This document shows, piece after piece, positions 1 to 12,471 of a DNA stretch of 64,000 nt. How positions within the stretch are numbered: position 1 is the first letter of the stretch; the number at the start of each line of letters is the position of its first letter. The position numbers and the translations under genes are program-made. Source of the DNA: Erythrophleum ivorense. Lineage: Eukaryota; Streptophyta; Magnoliopsida; Fabales; Fabaceae. The stretch covers positions 48,114,477 to 48,178,476 of the forward strand of contig JAIUCV010000003.1 of the NCBI GenBank assembly GCA_026724425.1, in the 5' to 3' direction. The notes under the pieces were generated by a model. The model was not told the origin of the DNA. It made no database searches and saw only the letters and a list, made by a program, of their open reading frames with translations.

Positions 1-984
1 TTTTTCCTTAGATTCACCCTTGGTTCTACCTAAAATTCAAATCCTCCTAGGGTTCCTTAGGCTAGGCAAAATATAGAAGCAGGGAGACCAAAGGTATCTA
101 CTATAGGAGGAGAAATTACCTTGTTTTCTTGCTTTTTCTCACTTGAATCTTGCTTTCTCCAAGCTCCCCTCTTCAAATCCGAAATTTCCCCTAAGTTTCT
201 CCCTTAAATCAGATTTGTAAACTTCATTTTAATCAAAGGAAACAAAGAAGAATGAAGGAGAGGAGGTTTGGATGGAAGAAAGCATGAAAAACTACCAAAA
301 AATTATACCTTAAAGCTTGGATTTCTCCTTCTTCTTCTTTCCCCTTGGTGCGCCTAAACCCCAGCCTTCTTCTCTGAAATTGGGCAAAACATTCTGAGTC
401 TAAATGAAGGAGAGAGTGGGGCACCACCTATATATAGGTGGAGGAAGTTACACTTTTCAAAAATTCTCATTTTGCCCTTCATTCTTGGCATTTTTGTTTC
501 TCTTTTGTTTTAGCTCCTTTTTTAGAACCGTCTTTTCTATGATAAAATTAGGTTTCCAATTTAATAAAATGCTTTTAGAATCACTCAAATCAGAGTTGAA
601 ACCTTCTTAAACGAATCCATCAAAGTTTAGATACACTGACATTGGAAAACATCTACTGGAGGGGATTTAACTGTCCCCGAGGCCTCCTATGGTTTTCAGG
701 GCCTCTGAGAACCCCGAAAAACTCAAACTTTCATTTAAAAAGCTCTCCTATGTGAATTCCAAAGTTTGCTCAAAATTATGAAAATACCATTACATTTCAT
801 AAGATTTCCGTGAAAATTTGTTTCTTCATTCTAGCTCCGTTTTTCCTTTCGTCTGAGGCTAGGATTCTCATTTTTAGGAGTCTAGAATGTTACTCAAATT
901 TTTTAGGACCTTAACTAATTCATTTCAAGGGACTTGCTTTGAAAACTCACCCATTTTCATTGTTTAACAAAACCAAATGTTACA
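1..984 (-). mobile_element. Partial family T gypsy LTR, U3 end
   Basis: The first 984 bases are the reverse complement of the first quarter of the family T LTR, which is seen whole at 8209-11908 and 24153-28004. Shared landmarks are the stretch around TTTTAGCTCCTTTTTTAGAACCG at about 508-531, the 'GGGCCTCTGAGAACCCC' block near 700 and the terminal AAATGTTACA ending at 984. The rest of the LTR lies left of the window. It contains a short palindromic TATA-like site at 424-441. Assignment to Ty3/gypsy rests on the element at 56924-61603, whose LTRs are the same family. There is no coding content; the short open frames here are chance. Confidence 0.85.
424..441. promoter_or_regulatory. Palindromic TATA-like site in LTR
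   Basis: CCACCTATATATAGGTGG is a perfect 18-base palindrome centred on TATATA. It sits about 540 bases inside the LTR, where other copies also have TATA-like strings (TATAAA at 32801 in the plus-strand copy; CCATATATATATAGG near 11913 in the minus-strand copy). It is a reasonable candidate for the LTR core promoter. The palindrome itself may be chance. Function is inferred from position and sequence only. Confidence 0.35.
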
Positions 985-3740
985 CCTTAACCATATTCTA
1001 ACCTCCTTCCATTGATCTCACAAGTTTTTCAAGAAAACTTCATTAAAATATTCAATTATTTTTGCGTTACGTAGCGGATAAAATTTTTATTTTATGTCCT
1101 GTGGATCATATGAACTCATCCATCATATTCCCCTATTTAATTACATACATACAATCCAAAACCATCTCAAAAAGTTGCCATAAACTCGAGCTTATAGCAT
1201 ATTTACACAAAATAATACAAGTCAATTTCGAGTCCAATTTGGCAGATTTCTTGTGCAAATTTGGAAAAGTATAACTAAATCCTAAAAAATTGAAATCAAG
1301 CAATGCATAGCTTTCCGGAAACCTCTAGATGTTAACTTTATAATAAAATAATTTCAAGCCATAAAAAGATCATTTGGATGATGTTTGACAATAGAAAAGC
1401 AACATAGGTCAGGCTGCCAGTATTTCTTATGCAAGTTACTAATATAAACTTCAAAAATGCATAACTAATTCCAAAAAAATATAATTCTAGAAAAATACAC
1501 CAATTTGGAAAGATAAAGATGTTAAATTTAAGGAAAAAATACATTCAGACCATGAAAACCACGTTTACCTACTGAAAACTGATGGAATAGTACCCAAGCT
1601 CAACTGGCATTCCTGATACTGACACAAAAATTTCAAAAATTTATAACTCTCTGCTCAGACCTCTAAATGAGGTGCTTCTAGTTGCTACAAGTCAAGGGAA
1701 TGTCTAGTCTATTCTTATAAAATTTCACATTCATTGGACTATATTTGAGCCATGGATGACATTGAAACCCAATCTGACCATATGAACAGTGCTTATATTA
1801 GGATAGTAAAAAAATGACAACTTTGAAAATTCATAATTAATTCTGTAAAGCTCCAATTTCTCTGACTTTAGCTTCCCAAAAGCTCTATATGATCTCTACA
1901 TACATGCCAAATTTCATAAATAAATTCGTCCATTTAGTTAGATTGTACATAGGGTTGCAAATGGTCAATTTTTATGCTTCATAAGAGTCTTAGCAGGTCC
2001 ATATTGGCTTCTCCTATTCCTATGGTCATATGAGCACGTAGGAAAGCATCAAAATACTCTAACAAACATGGCTCAAAGGGCTAATAACCCAAATTTCATA
2101 ATTCCACTAATCCACCTCAAGATGTAAATAAGATTACATATATGCTACCCTTGCCATTCATTACTAAAACCATGCAATATCATTTATTTGGCTCTAGTTC
2201 TCATACATACATCAAATAGTCATATATTTACTCATGTTCAAATGGTTATACATTATATTCATCATGAGATTACATCATATACCATCAAAATAGCTACAAA
2301 ATGAACAAAATAGCACTGTTCTTGTCATTCTCTCATCTTCCAACTTGGTGGCCTTCATTTCCTTGTTTACTTGATCCACCTAGACATGTTAGGGCAAAGG
2401 AGAGGGAGGAATGAGATTCTAAGAATCCCAATAGCTCATCTCCCTTTCAAACATACATACTTGATGCAAGTTTTAAGTTTAGATACATGTATGCCAACAT
2501 GGAATTCCCAATCATGCATAAAGCATTCTCTTCATTTATAAGGACATAGATAACATACATAAGCTTGCACAAGCATTGGTTTAGGCTCACCCATTCTCCT
2601 TGGGGCTTTTAGACTTACCTCACCCATTTTCAAGGGACTTTTGACTAAGCTTCACTCTTGTTAGAGACTTTTGGCTTTGTCTCACCCAACCTTAGGGACT
2701 TTTGGCTCATCCTTACCCTAACTAAAGGACTTTTGGCTTCACAAAGCTCAAGCAAACCAAAAGCATCATTTCAATACATAAGTAAAGCATTAAGATACCA
2801 TGGCATGTGAATGCTTGCTAGAAACATATTTCATGGCTTTAAACATACACACACACATTCAAGACAAGAAAAACACTCAAGCACGTATGAAAGAAGGAGG
2901 AGAAAGCTACCTTGCTTGCCATGACACACTTTAACTCTTCAAAATAGTTCCTCTCTCTTGGCTAAGCACCCATAAGTAGGTGGAACTTGCTTCCTTTGGC
3001 CTAAACACATTATATAGAAACCAATTATACTATTGAAGTAATTTCTAAAGCTACACATTCATTTTAAATCTTAGATTGGTCTTATGGCTCATTTATGGTT
3101 CCAAAATGTACCTAATGAAGCAACATCAATAATTTAAGTTCTTGGCTCCATTTTTTTCCTTCCATCTATGTTTCTTGACTCCATTTAAATCTTTTGGAAT
3201 CATCACACAATCAAAATGAGGACCCTAACCACATATTGCTTCTTTAGATCATAATATGAAACCTATGCTACCATTTCATTTCCTAGGCTTCCTAAAAATT
3301 TTTCAAAGCTTCCTCTCATCTTCTCCCATCATATATGATACAAAACCAAGCTTGAATGAAATTAAACAATCCATAGGTATTGGTTCTATCCTAAGCCAAA
3401 ACAAGCTTCAAGAATGAGAATCAATAAGCTTCCTTTGTTTCCTTGATGGGAAATGCATGTGGGGAGGTCTTTAGGGGTCTTAGGAGCTCATACAAATACT
3501 CACTTTAACCTAGGAAATCTTGTATCAAATCAGATTTTTAGTTAAGTTTTTGAATCCCTAGCTATTCTAACTTGCAATTTAATGGTTTTTACTTTGTTCT
3601 CTTTGCATAATCTTAATTCCCATACCTTAATTACTAAGATTCATCCTTAGTTCTACTCAAAATCCAATCCTTCTTGGCTGTCCATAGGTGGGGCAAAATG
3701 AAGAAGAAGAAGAACAAGGAAGAAAAAGCATGGAGTCTAG
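978..3740 (-). mobile_element. Truncated family T LTR
   Basis: A second minus-strand family T LTR begins at 978 with TGTTACACCTTAACC, a worn version of the family start TGTAACACCATAA. It shares the seven bases TGTTACA (978-984) with the end of the preceding LTR. It runs in the normal order: the GCGTTACGTAGCG block near 1062, the GAGATTCTAAGAATCCC block near 2410, the 31-bp tandem repeats at 2583-2745 and the AGGTGGGGCAAAATGAAGAAG region near 3690. Similarity to the family fades at about 3735, so the last 0.9 kb (the U3 end) is missing. No TSD was found. Confidence 0.75.
2583..2745 (-). repeat. About five 31-bp tandem repeats inside the LTR
   Basis: Five degenerate copies of a unit of about 31 bases, each centred on GGGACTTTTGGCT and followed by a CTCACCC-like stretch. 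The ACTTTTGG cores are near 2606, 2637, 2667, 2698 and 2729, so the spacing is 30-32. The same array occurs at the matching place in the other family T LTRs (about 6754-6875, 10090-10290, 25780-25965, 31825-31995, 34125-34290, 54220-54390 and 62480-62615). It is therefore an inherited LTR component. Confidence 0.75.
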
Positions 3741-5132
3741 GCAATTTCTTCATGGTATGGTCATTAGCTTGATTTTAGAGGTAATCTTTTTCTTTCCCAT
3801 CAATCATTTTTACTTATATCCATGATTTAACAATCAATTAATGGCTCAATTTAGATCGCCTACCTATCCATGGTGATATAAATTCTATATAGATTCCAAT
3901 AGAGTCTTCCCTTGTAATATAAGGCTTTAAGCCATTAATTGGCTACAAATATAGCCCATTTCCATAGTATATGAACCTATACATAGTATCTTATATTTAG
4001 CATTTATAATCTTGCCCTTTAGGGCTCAGTTATCAGTTGGCCCAATTCAATACTTATAAACATTATATATATGATTTCATGTTAATAATATACTATGCCA
4101 TTTGCAAACACCTACTACTAACTTTACATACAAGGGTAAAGGTATATAGTATTTAAGAAATATCATATATACATGAAATCATAAACTAATAACTCATAAC
4201 ATTTAAATAAATAATTACATATGTTTGCATTTGCAATAGCTAATTACAATGAGTTTATCTTCATAGGCTATTTGCCTTAGGATTCTCTTTACTCATTCTT
4301 GCAACTAGTCCCTTCCTTGGCTAGCTTTTACACCTGACACTAGTTAGTCAGGAAAATGGAAAGAGAGTGAGATTTGGGAGAATCTCAGTAGCATTTACTT
4401 AGTCTAACCAAACTACACATATATGATATTGCAAGCAATGAAAAAGCAAGCATGTGAGACTACACATAGAGACATAAAACCAACATAGATGTTCTTACTT
4501 AACCTTATTTAACCTCTATCATGGCTATGAAATCTCAACTATGGCTTAAGCTCTTCTTTATGGGATTTGGGAGAATATTGCATCCATTCCCTTACCCTTT
4601 TAGCTTTAAGCCTTAGCCCCTTAAGCATACATAAAGAATATATATGAAACTATAACAAGATATCAATAAGCATGTTATCAAGGAAATCAATACATAGCAA
4701 TGCACTTTAAGCCAAACAATCATTCATGCATGTAAGGTATGGAAGAGTAAGCTACTTGGAATATGTTTAACCTAATGCCAAAACCACCTACTCAAACTTT
4801 ATCATCTTAGTGGTTCTAATTCAACCTCACTACTTTCATGTGGAGTGGTCTCCACTAATTTGGCTTATAACATCAAGGTTGAGCACAACATCATCAATCA
4901 TGACTCATACTTACTTAAATTTACTTTTATGAATTTTAAACTATGAATTAGGCCATTTAAAGTGCACTTAAAGCCTTCTAAATGATGCTTCCTCTATGTA
5001 GATTTTTTAGGTGGCTTTTCATCATTGATTATGCTCATTTTCACCAGATTTAGTGGGCTAAGATTAGTGAAATTTCGTTAGAACTCAACTCCTTCCAAGT
5101 TGTCTTTTACTTATACTTATAATTAGGAATTT
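3741..5132 (-). repeat. Old diverged LTR-like repeat, left part
   Basis: This stretch has no coding content. It resembles the family T LTR only in outline: a block at 4260-4400 ending GAGAGTGAGATTTGGGAGAATCTCAGTAGC matches the position and style of the family's GAGATTCTAAGAATCCCAATAGCTC block, and repeated 'agctttaagccttagcccctt' wording lies near 4590. It continues at 12472 once the inserted LTR (5138-12466) and one TSD copy are removed. It is probably an older LTR of a related family. Ends and TSD were not found, so the family is not assigned. Confidence 0.4.
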
Positions 5133-5137
5133 CACTA

Positions 5138-8100
5138 TGTAATACCATAACTCTCTAGCTTAACTCATGCTATCTCCATGTCTCATACCATATATTTCAT
5201 GAAGAAGCAAGGAAAATGACATTAAAATAATGAGTATTTTTGCGTTGCATAGCATATGAATTTTTCATTCAATGTCTCGTGGACTATATGAACTCATTTA
5301 ACTCATTCTCATATTTAATTACACTAATAAAATTCAAAACCATCTAAGGAAGTGGACTAGAACTCGTGCAAGTGAAAGAAACACACAAAACACCATAGTG
5401 CAGCCTCGGCCAGAGTTTCCAGATTTTTATCATAAATTTTGAAAAATCATAACTAATTCTAAAAACATTGAAATCATGCATTCTTTACTATTTTGCAAAT
5501 ATACAGATGCCTACTTTATGTTAAAAATAATTTTAGGTCATAGGACATCAAGTAGAAGACATTTGACATTCGAAAAGCACCCAAGGTCTTAGCTGTCTGG
5601 GCTACTGTCACAGGTTACTATCATAAATTTTAAAAATTCAAAAATAATTCTATAAAAATCAAAATCATGCAAATTTGATCATTATGAGAAGCTACAGATG
5701 TAACTCTAAGGGAAAAATATCTCTAAACCACACCAAGTTCATTTAGGAACTGAATTATGATAGAACAATATAGGAGGTCAAGTGGCGCTACTGGTACTGA
5801 CACTAAACTTCAAAAATTCATAACTCTCTACTTAGACCTCTAAATGAGATGATCTTGGTATAACCTCTAGTTTATGCCTGTAAAATTGCACAAGAATTGG
5901 ACACCATTTGACCCTCAGATAAGACAGAACACAAAATTGACCATATGAACAGTACATGCACCAGAACAGCAGAAAAATCCCAACTTTGAAAATTCATAAT
6001 TAATTCTATAGAGCTTTGGTTTTTCTGCACTTTAGCATCCAAAAAATCTCTCAATGATTTCTACATGTATGCCAAATTTCATGGGAAGATTCATTCATTT
6101 GGTCAATTTGTGCTATAGAGTTCCGGTTTGGTCATTTTTATGGTTTCTACTAGCATCAAAGTGTCCAATTTTGCTTCCCAAGCTTGTGTGGCCACTTGAG
6201 CATATGGGAATGCACCAAAATGACATTGTAAACATGCCTCAAAGTTGGACAAACCCAGATTTCTCAAACTCACTCATCCACCCCAAGTTATACATAAGGT
6301 TACATAATGCTAGCCTTGCCATTCCATACTCAAAATGCATTACGCCATACATATAACATTAAATCTCATTTGTACATGATACATTAGCATAATTATATAT
6401 TTTCATAATGTCATAGGACATATACAATAATAGATTACAACATTTGCCACTCATATGGCCATAAAGAAGCAAAATCTATGCAAATTGTTGTTAATCTCTT
6501 ATCTTCCAAGTTGTTGGCTCCCATTACCTTGTTCACTTAGTCCACCTAGCATGTTAGAACATTGGAGAGGAGGGAATGAGATTCAAAGAATCCCAATAGC
6601 TCATCTCCCTTTTGATCACACATAAAAGATGCAAAACAAGTCTTGAAAATGCATGCATGAGCATAATGGATGACATGAACATTCAAGAAGCAATCTTGGG
6701 ATGTGAGTAAGTCATACAAAGCATCCATAGGCTTGCCAAGTAAGTGGATTAGCCTCACCCATTTTCTCAAGAAGGTTTTGGCTCAACCTCATTCTTAGGA
6801 GACACTTTGCTTTGTCTCAACTATTTCTAAGAGTTTTTGGCTTATCCTCACCATGGCTAAGAGTTATTGGCTTCTCCACATTCAAGTAAACCTAAGTAAA
6901 CATAATAAACATCATTTGAAAACATAATGCATCATCATGGTACCATAGAATAAAAACTCATACTAGAACACTTTTTATAGCTTAAAACACACATACACAC
7001 ATTCAAAGATAAGCCAAGCATACATTCATGCATGAGAGAAGGAGGAGTGAGCTACCTTTGGTGCAACCACATACTTTTCTTCTTGAATTTGCTCTCCCTT
7101 CCTTGGCCTCACACACACAAAGATATGGGATTGGTTTCTCTCGACTTAAACATAATTTATGGAAGCCAATTAGGTTCATGAAATCATTTCTAAAGTCATA
7201 CATCTTCTTTAAATACTAACTTGGTCTATTAACCCCTTTATGGTTCTAAGAATGCACCTAATGAAGCAACACCCATCAAATGAGTTCTAGGCTCCATTCT
7301 TTCCTTTCATTTATGATTCTTGACTCCTTTTAAGTCTCTTGGAGTCATCACACAATTAAAAGAAAGAGCCTAACTACATATTGCTTCTTTAGGTCATGTT
7401 ATGGAACATATAAGGCATCTCACTTTCTATGGTTTCTAAATTTTCCCCAAGGCTTCCCTCATCTTCACTTATCATATATGACTCAAAAATGGGTTTGAAA
7501 AAATTTAAAACTCTCCCTAGGTGCCTTAACCCGCTTTAGCTGAGACTATGTACCATTTGGCCTCTATGGAAGTTTGCTTTGTTTTTTTTATGAAGGATGC
7601 ATATGGGGAGACTTATAAGGATCTTAGGAGCTCATTCAAACACTTATTTAGGTCTAGGAATTAAGGTATTAAATCAGATTTTACAAAGAACACTTGAAAC
7701 CCTAGATTTGTTATCTTGAAATCTAATGGCTAGTTTTTTTTTTTTTTTTTTTTTGCATATCCTTGTTCTTCTCCCTTAAATTCCTAAGATTCACCCTTGG
7801 TTTAGTTAAAAACTCAACTCCTTAGGGCTGGCCATATATAGGTTGAAACACCCATAAGTGAAGGAAGGAGGAAGATCAAGTGAAGAGATGGCAAAATACC
7901 TTGATTTCCTTAATTTTCTTACTTGTTCTTCACCTTCCTTGGCTTCCTTACCTCAATTTCGAAATTTCCCCTCTGTTCTTCCCTCAAAACAGATCCATAA
8001 ACTTCAATAAAACCATAAGAAAGAAGGGAAAATAGAGGAGAAGAGGTTTGCTAAAGAAAAAGCATGAAAAACAAACAATCAAGAATCCATACCTTTTGCC

Positions 8101-11100
8101 TTGTCTTTTTCCTTCTCTTCCTCTCCCTCTTATGCACCTCACTCTTAGGGTTCCTCCTCTAGTTTAAGGCAAAAATATATGTGGCTAAGTGAGTGAGGAG
8201 GTGGGATGTGTAACATCCGGTCCCTCCATAAACGTGAGAAACGCAATGTTCAGTTTTTTCATAAACGTCAGAAATGGGCTAAATATAAAAGGAAGTCTTT
8301 GAAATAGAAGGAATTGAGGCCAACTAAAATTATGATAAAATTTTAAATATTAGAAAATGAGGATTCATGGTTTAGATGCCCAAAAACTAAAGCCAGAAGA
8401 GCTCATAAAATTTGCCGAAGAAAGTAAGGGCATTTTTGTAATTTTTGGAGTTTAGAAAACTCACAGGAAGGCTTTTTAAACAAAAAATTTGAGCTTTTTG
8501 GGGTTCTCAGAGGCCCTAAATACCATGGGAACTCCTAGAATAGTTGAAACCCTCCAGTGAGTGATTTCAGCAAAGGTTGACTAAAACTTTGACCTAACAG
8601 TTCGGAATAGTTTCAGATCCGTTTTGAGTGATTCCAAAGGCAATTCTTATGATTAAGAGCCTAAGGAATATGATGGAAAGGACAGATTTCAAAAAGGAGT
8701 TGATATGAGCCTAAAATGAAAAAGCCAAGAAAAGGGACTAAAATGCAAAAGTAAAAAGTTGCATAAAGTGACTTTTAGCTCCTTCTTATCCACGTTCCAG
8801 CAGCTCCTCACTTCCATGATTTGTTTCTGCCCCAAAAACAAAGAAGGAAGCCAGCTATCTTGGGCACACAAGGAGAGGAGATTTTGAAGAGAGAAAAAGC
8901 AAGGAAAAGGTAAGAAAAAGTGTGGAATTTTATGCTCTTCCCTTGAGTAAACTTGTTCCTCTCATTCTCCTCTTCATTTCTATGGTTTCATTGATGGATT
9001 TGGTGATGTTTTGACTCTGGTCCAGAGGAGGAATAATAGAGTTTGAAGGAGAGGAACTTACCACTTGGAAGAGCACTTGAGAAAAGCTAGGAAATCAAGG
9101 TAAGTTGTTGTCTTCCATGCTTCTTCTTCCCTTCTCCTCCTTGTGATAATTTCATCCCATATAGAGCCCAATCAAAGGGAGATGAATTCTGATCCTAGCA
9201 AGGGAGATTCATAGATTTTGGAGTGTGAGAAGCAAGTAGGTGCAAAGAAATCAAAGAAAGAAGCATGAAAACACAAGATAGAAAAGTGAGGGATTCATGA
9301 AGACATTGTGAAATCTGTTTTGATCCATGAATTTCCTACCTTAGATGAGTGTTTTCTTGAGTTTCTAAGATCCCTAAAGACCTCCTCACACACCTCTTCC
9401 ATCAAGAAAACAAAGCAAACCCATTACTTCCCTTTTTCATGTGTCATTTTGGCCTAGGGCAGAACTATAGGATAGGGATAGTTTTAATTTGTTCCAAACT
9501 TAGTTTTGATTCATATATGATGGAAGAGGATGAGAGGAAGCCTTGAAAAAATTTTAGAACTCATAGAAAGTGATTTGGTGCCTTAGGTTCCATATTATGA
9601 CCTAAAGAAGCAACATGGTGCTAGGCCTTTTATTTTAATGATGTGATGACTCTAAGAGGTTTAAAAGGAGTCAAAAATCATATGAGGCCTAGAAGTCCCT
9701 TGAGGGGTGTTGCTTCATTAGGTGCCTTTATGGACCATAATAAGGTCTATAGGATAACCTAGTGTCTAAGCAAGTGGTGTGACTTTAAAAATTGTTCCAT
9801 GAGTAATTCATGCTTCTTTTGGTGTGCCTAGGGCAAGAGAAATGATCTCCACCTTCTTGGGGTGTGTGAGGTCAAGGGAGAGGAGTCAAGTCTTAAGGAA
9901 AAAGTGTGTGAATGCAAGCAAGGTAGCTCTCTTCACCTTCTCTCATGCATGGATGTGTGTTTAGCTTGTTTTAGAATGTGTATGTGTATTTTCAAGTTAT
10001 GAAAAGTATGCTAGCATACCTTTATATGCTATGATCCTTGATGTCATGTTATGTTTTCTAATGAGTGCATGATGTTTGTATGAGTTTACTTGAGTATGGA
10101 GAGGCCAAGAACTCTTCCCTTTGGTGAGGATGAGCCAAGAACCCTTGAACTTGGTTGAGACAAAGAAAAGAGTCTCTCAAAAGCAAAGTGGACTCCTAAG
10201 AGTATGGTTGAGTCCAAAGTGCTCAAGAAGTAGGTGAGGCAAGACCAAAACCCATGAGGAGAAGTGTGAGGCCTATCCAAACACTCGATGAGCTCTTGAA
10301 TGATTGGTTTGAGTTGCTCACATGCCAAGCTTGCTTTTAAAATATCTATGGCTTTTATTTTCCCCATGCATGCATTTGTAAAGCTTGTTTGCACATATTA
10401 TGTATGATTGAATGGGAGATAAGCTATTGGGATTCTTTGAATCTCATCCCCTCCTCTCCAATGATCTAACATGTTAGGTGGACCAAGTAACTATGGTGAA
10501 GGGAGCCAACATCAATTAAGAAGGAAGAATGACAAGTTTATGCCTAGCTTTAGCCATTTTGAAACCATAATTGTGTCTTTTGATGTATATGATGTTGTAA
10601 ATGTGTTATGAACTTTGAGACATGTATAAATATGCAATTATGTGACTTTTATAACTATGGATATGATGTATAAGCTCTAGAATACAATTTGAGTATGTAA
10701 TGTCAAATTATGCAATTTGGAAGTTTGATGTAAATGTGCATAAGTGTGGGTGAGAAGGCCAAAATGAGATGTATGAGGTTTGGGACCATTTGGTCAACTC
10801 ACACAAGTCTTAAATGTACTTTTGGACATGTCCAAAAGGTGCCAAGACCAAGAAAAATCCATTTGGCAACTTTGGTACCCTATATGAAGCCAAAATTGAC
10901 CATTATGGAACCTTTAGTCACTTTTTAGCCAAATGAGTTAGTCTTGATATGAGATTTGGCATGCAATTAGGTCTCACTGAAAGATTTTTGGGAAGCTAAA
11001 TAACATAATTTTGGATATCTAGAGAATATTTGATGAATTTTCAAAGTTGGGATTTTCTATTGATTCTGGTACATGCACTGTTCACACTGGCAAATTTGTA

Positions 11101-12466
11101 TTCTGTGTCATCCGATGGGCAAATGGTGTCCAATGCTTGTGAAATTTTATAGGCATAAACTAGAGTCATAATATTTCTGTGGCCACAGAGATTACCTCAT
11201 TAGGAGGTCTGAACAAAGAGTTATGCATTTTTGAAGTTGGATGTCAGTAGCAGTGGCAGCCCAGGAGTCCAGTCACTATTCCATAAATTTCTAATAGCTA
11301 AACATATTGGTTTCATTCTGTAATTATTTTTAACATAAATTTAACATTTTTAACTTTCCAGAATGACCAAATTTGTGTGATTTATATTTTTATATAATTA
11401 GTTACGAATTTTAGAAGTTTGTATCAGTAATCTAAAACAGCAGCCCAGGCAGCAGCAACCTCTAGACATTTTCGGATGTCAAACATCCTCTGTGATGGAT
11501 TTTATGGTTTGGAAATATTTTTAGTATGAAGTATACATCCATATCTTCCCAGAATTACCAAGATTGCATGATTTTAATTTTTCTAGATTTAGTTATGATT
11601 TTCCAAAATTTGGTCAGAAAGTGGAGCAATTCTGGCCGAGAATGAAACTCTTTATTCCACACTTCAATTCGGTTTCCATGAGTTGTAGGCATATTTTTGT
11701 GATTCAAATGAGTTGTAATGATGTAATTAAATATGAGGATGCATAGCATGAGCTCACACGGTCCACGTGACACCAATTGCAAAATTTTGAAGTATGACGT
11801 AATGCAAATAAGCCCATTATTTTCACTCCCTCTTTCATATACTCTCATAGGAATGATGATGTAAAGCCTATGAATGACATAAAATGAGCTAGAATTTATG
11901 GTGTTACAGGATGCCATATATATATAGGTGGAGTCTAAGAAAGACTTTTTAAAAATCCCGATTTTGCCTTTTTGTCTTGCATTTTCGTTTCTAGTTTGTT
12001 TTAGCTCCTTTTTTAGAACCGTCTTCTTCATTATAAAATTTAGGTTCCCAATTTAGTAAAAGGCCTTTGGAATCACTCAAATTGAAACTAAAAGCTTTCT
12101 GAATGAATCTGTCAAAGTTTGAGTCTACCGTCATTAGAAAACATCCACCGAAGGATTTTAACTGTCCCAGAGTTTCTCATTGTTTTTAGGGCATCTAAGA
12201 ACCCCGGAGAACTCAAAACTTTCATTTAAAAAGCCCTCTTACATGAATTACAAAATTTGCTCAAAATTATAAAATGCCATTACGTTTCGTAAGTTTTTCA
12301 TCAAATTCTTCATTCTAACTCCATTTTTTTCCATTTGAGCCTGAGATTCTCATTTTTAGGAGTTTAGAATGCTACTTAAATTTTTTAGGACCTTAACTAA
12401 TTTATTTTCGGGGACTTGCTTTAAAACGTATCTATTTTCATCGTTTAACAAACATTGGATATTACA
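5138..12466 (-). mobile_element. Family T solo LTR (TSD CACTA), split by nested LTR
   Basis: A complete minus-strand LTR from TGTAATACCATAA (5138) to GGATATTACA (12466), flanked by CACTA at 5133-5137 and 12467-12471. With the nested LTR and one copy of its TSD removed it is about 3.62 kb. LTR landmarks run in order (31-bp repeats at 6754-6875, a poly-T run near 7734-7754, U3 blocks at 12000-12440). No internal region, PBS or PPT adjoins it, so it is a solo LTR, the usual product of recombination between the two LTRs of a full element. Confidence 0.9.
8209..11908 (+). mobile_element. Family T solo LTR (TSD GGATG), nested
   Basis: A plus-strand LTR of 3,700 bases starting TGTAACATCCGGTCC and ending ATGGTGTTACA. 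Perfect five-base target duplications GGATG lie at 8204-8208 and 11909-11913. It is inserted, in opposite orientation, into the LTR at 5138-12466, next to that LTR's CCATATATATA promoter-like stretch. No internal region is attached. The 31-bp repeat array is at about 10090-10290 in the forward sense. The exact TSD and complete ends make this one of the clearest elements in the window and a useful reference copy for the family. Confidence 0.93.
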
Positions 12467-12471
12467 CACTA

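Noticed and set aside
5133..5137. CACTA string at the LTR border
   Set aside because: It is the 5-bp target duplication of the solo LTR (repeated at 12467-12471), not the end of a CACTA transposon.
11555..12031. 158-codon open frame on the minus strand
   Set aside because: It crosses the exact border between two nested LTRs (11908/11913) and has no family likeness; a chance frame.
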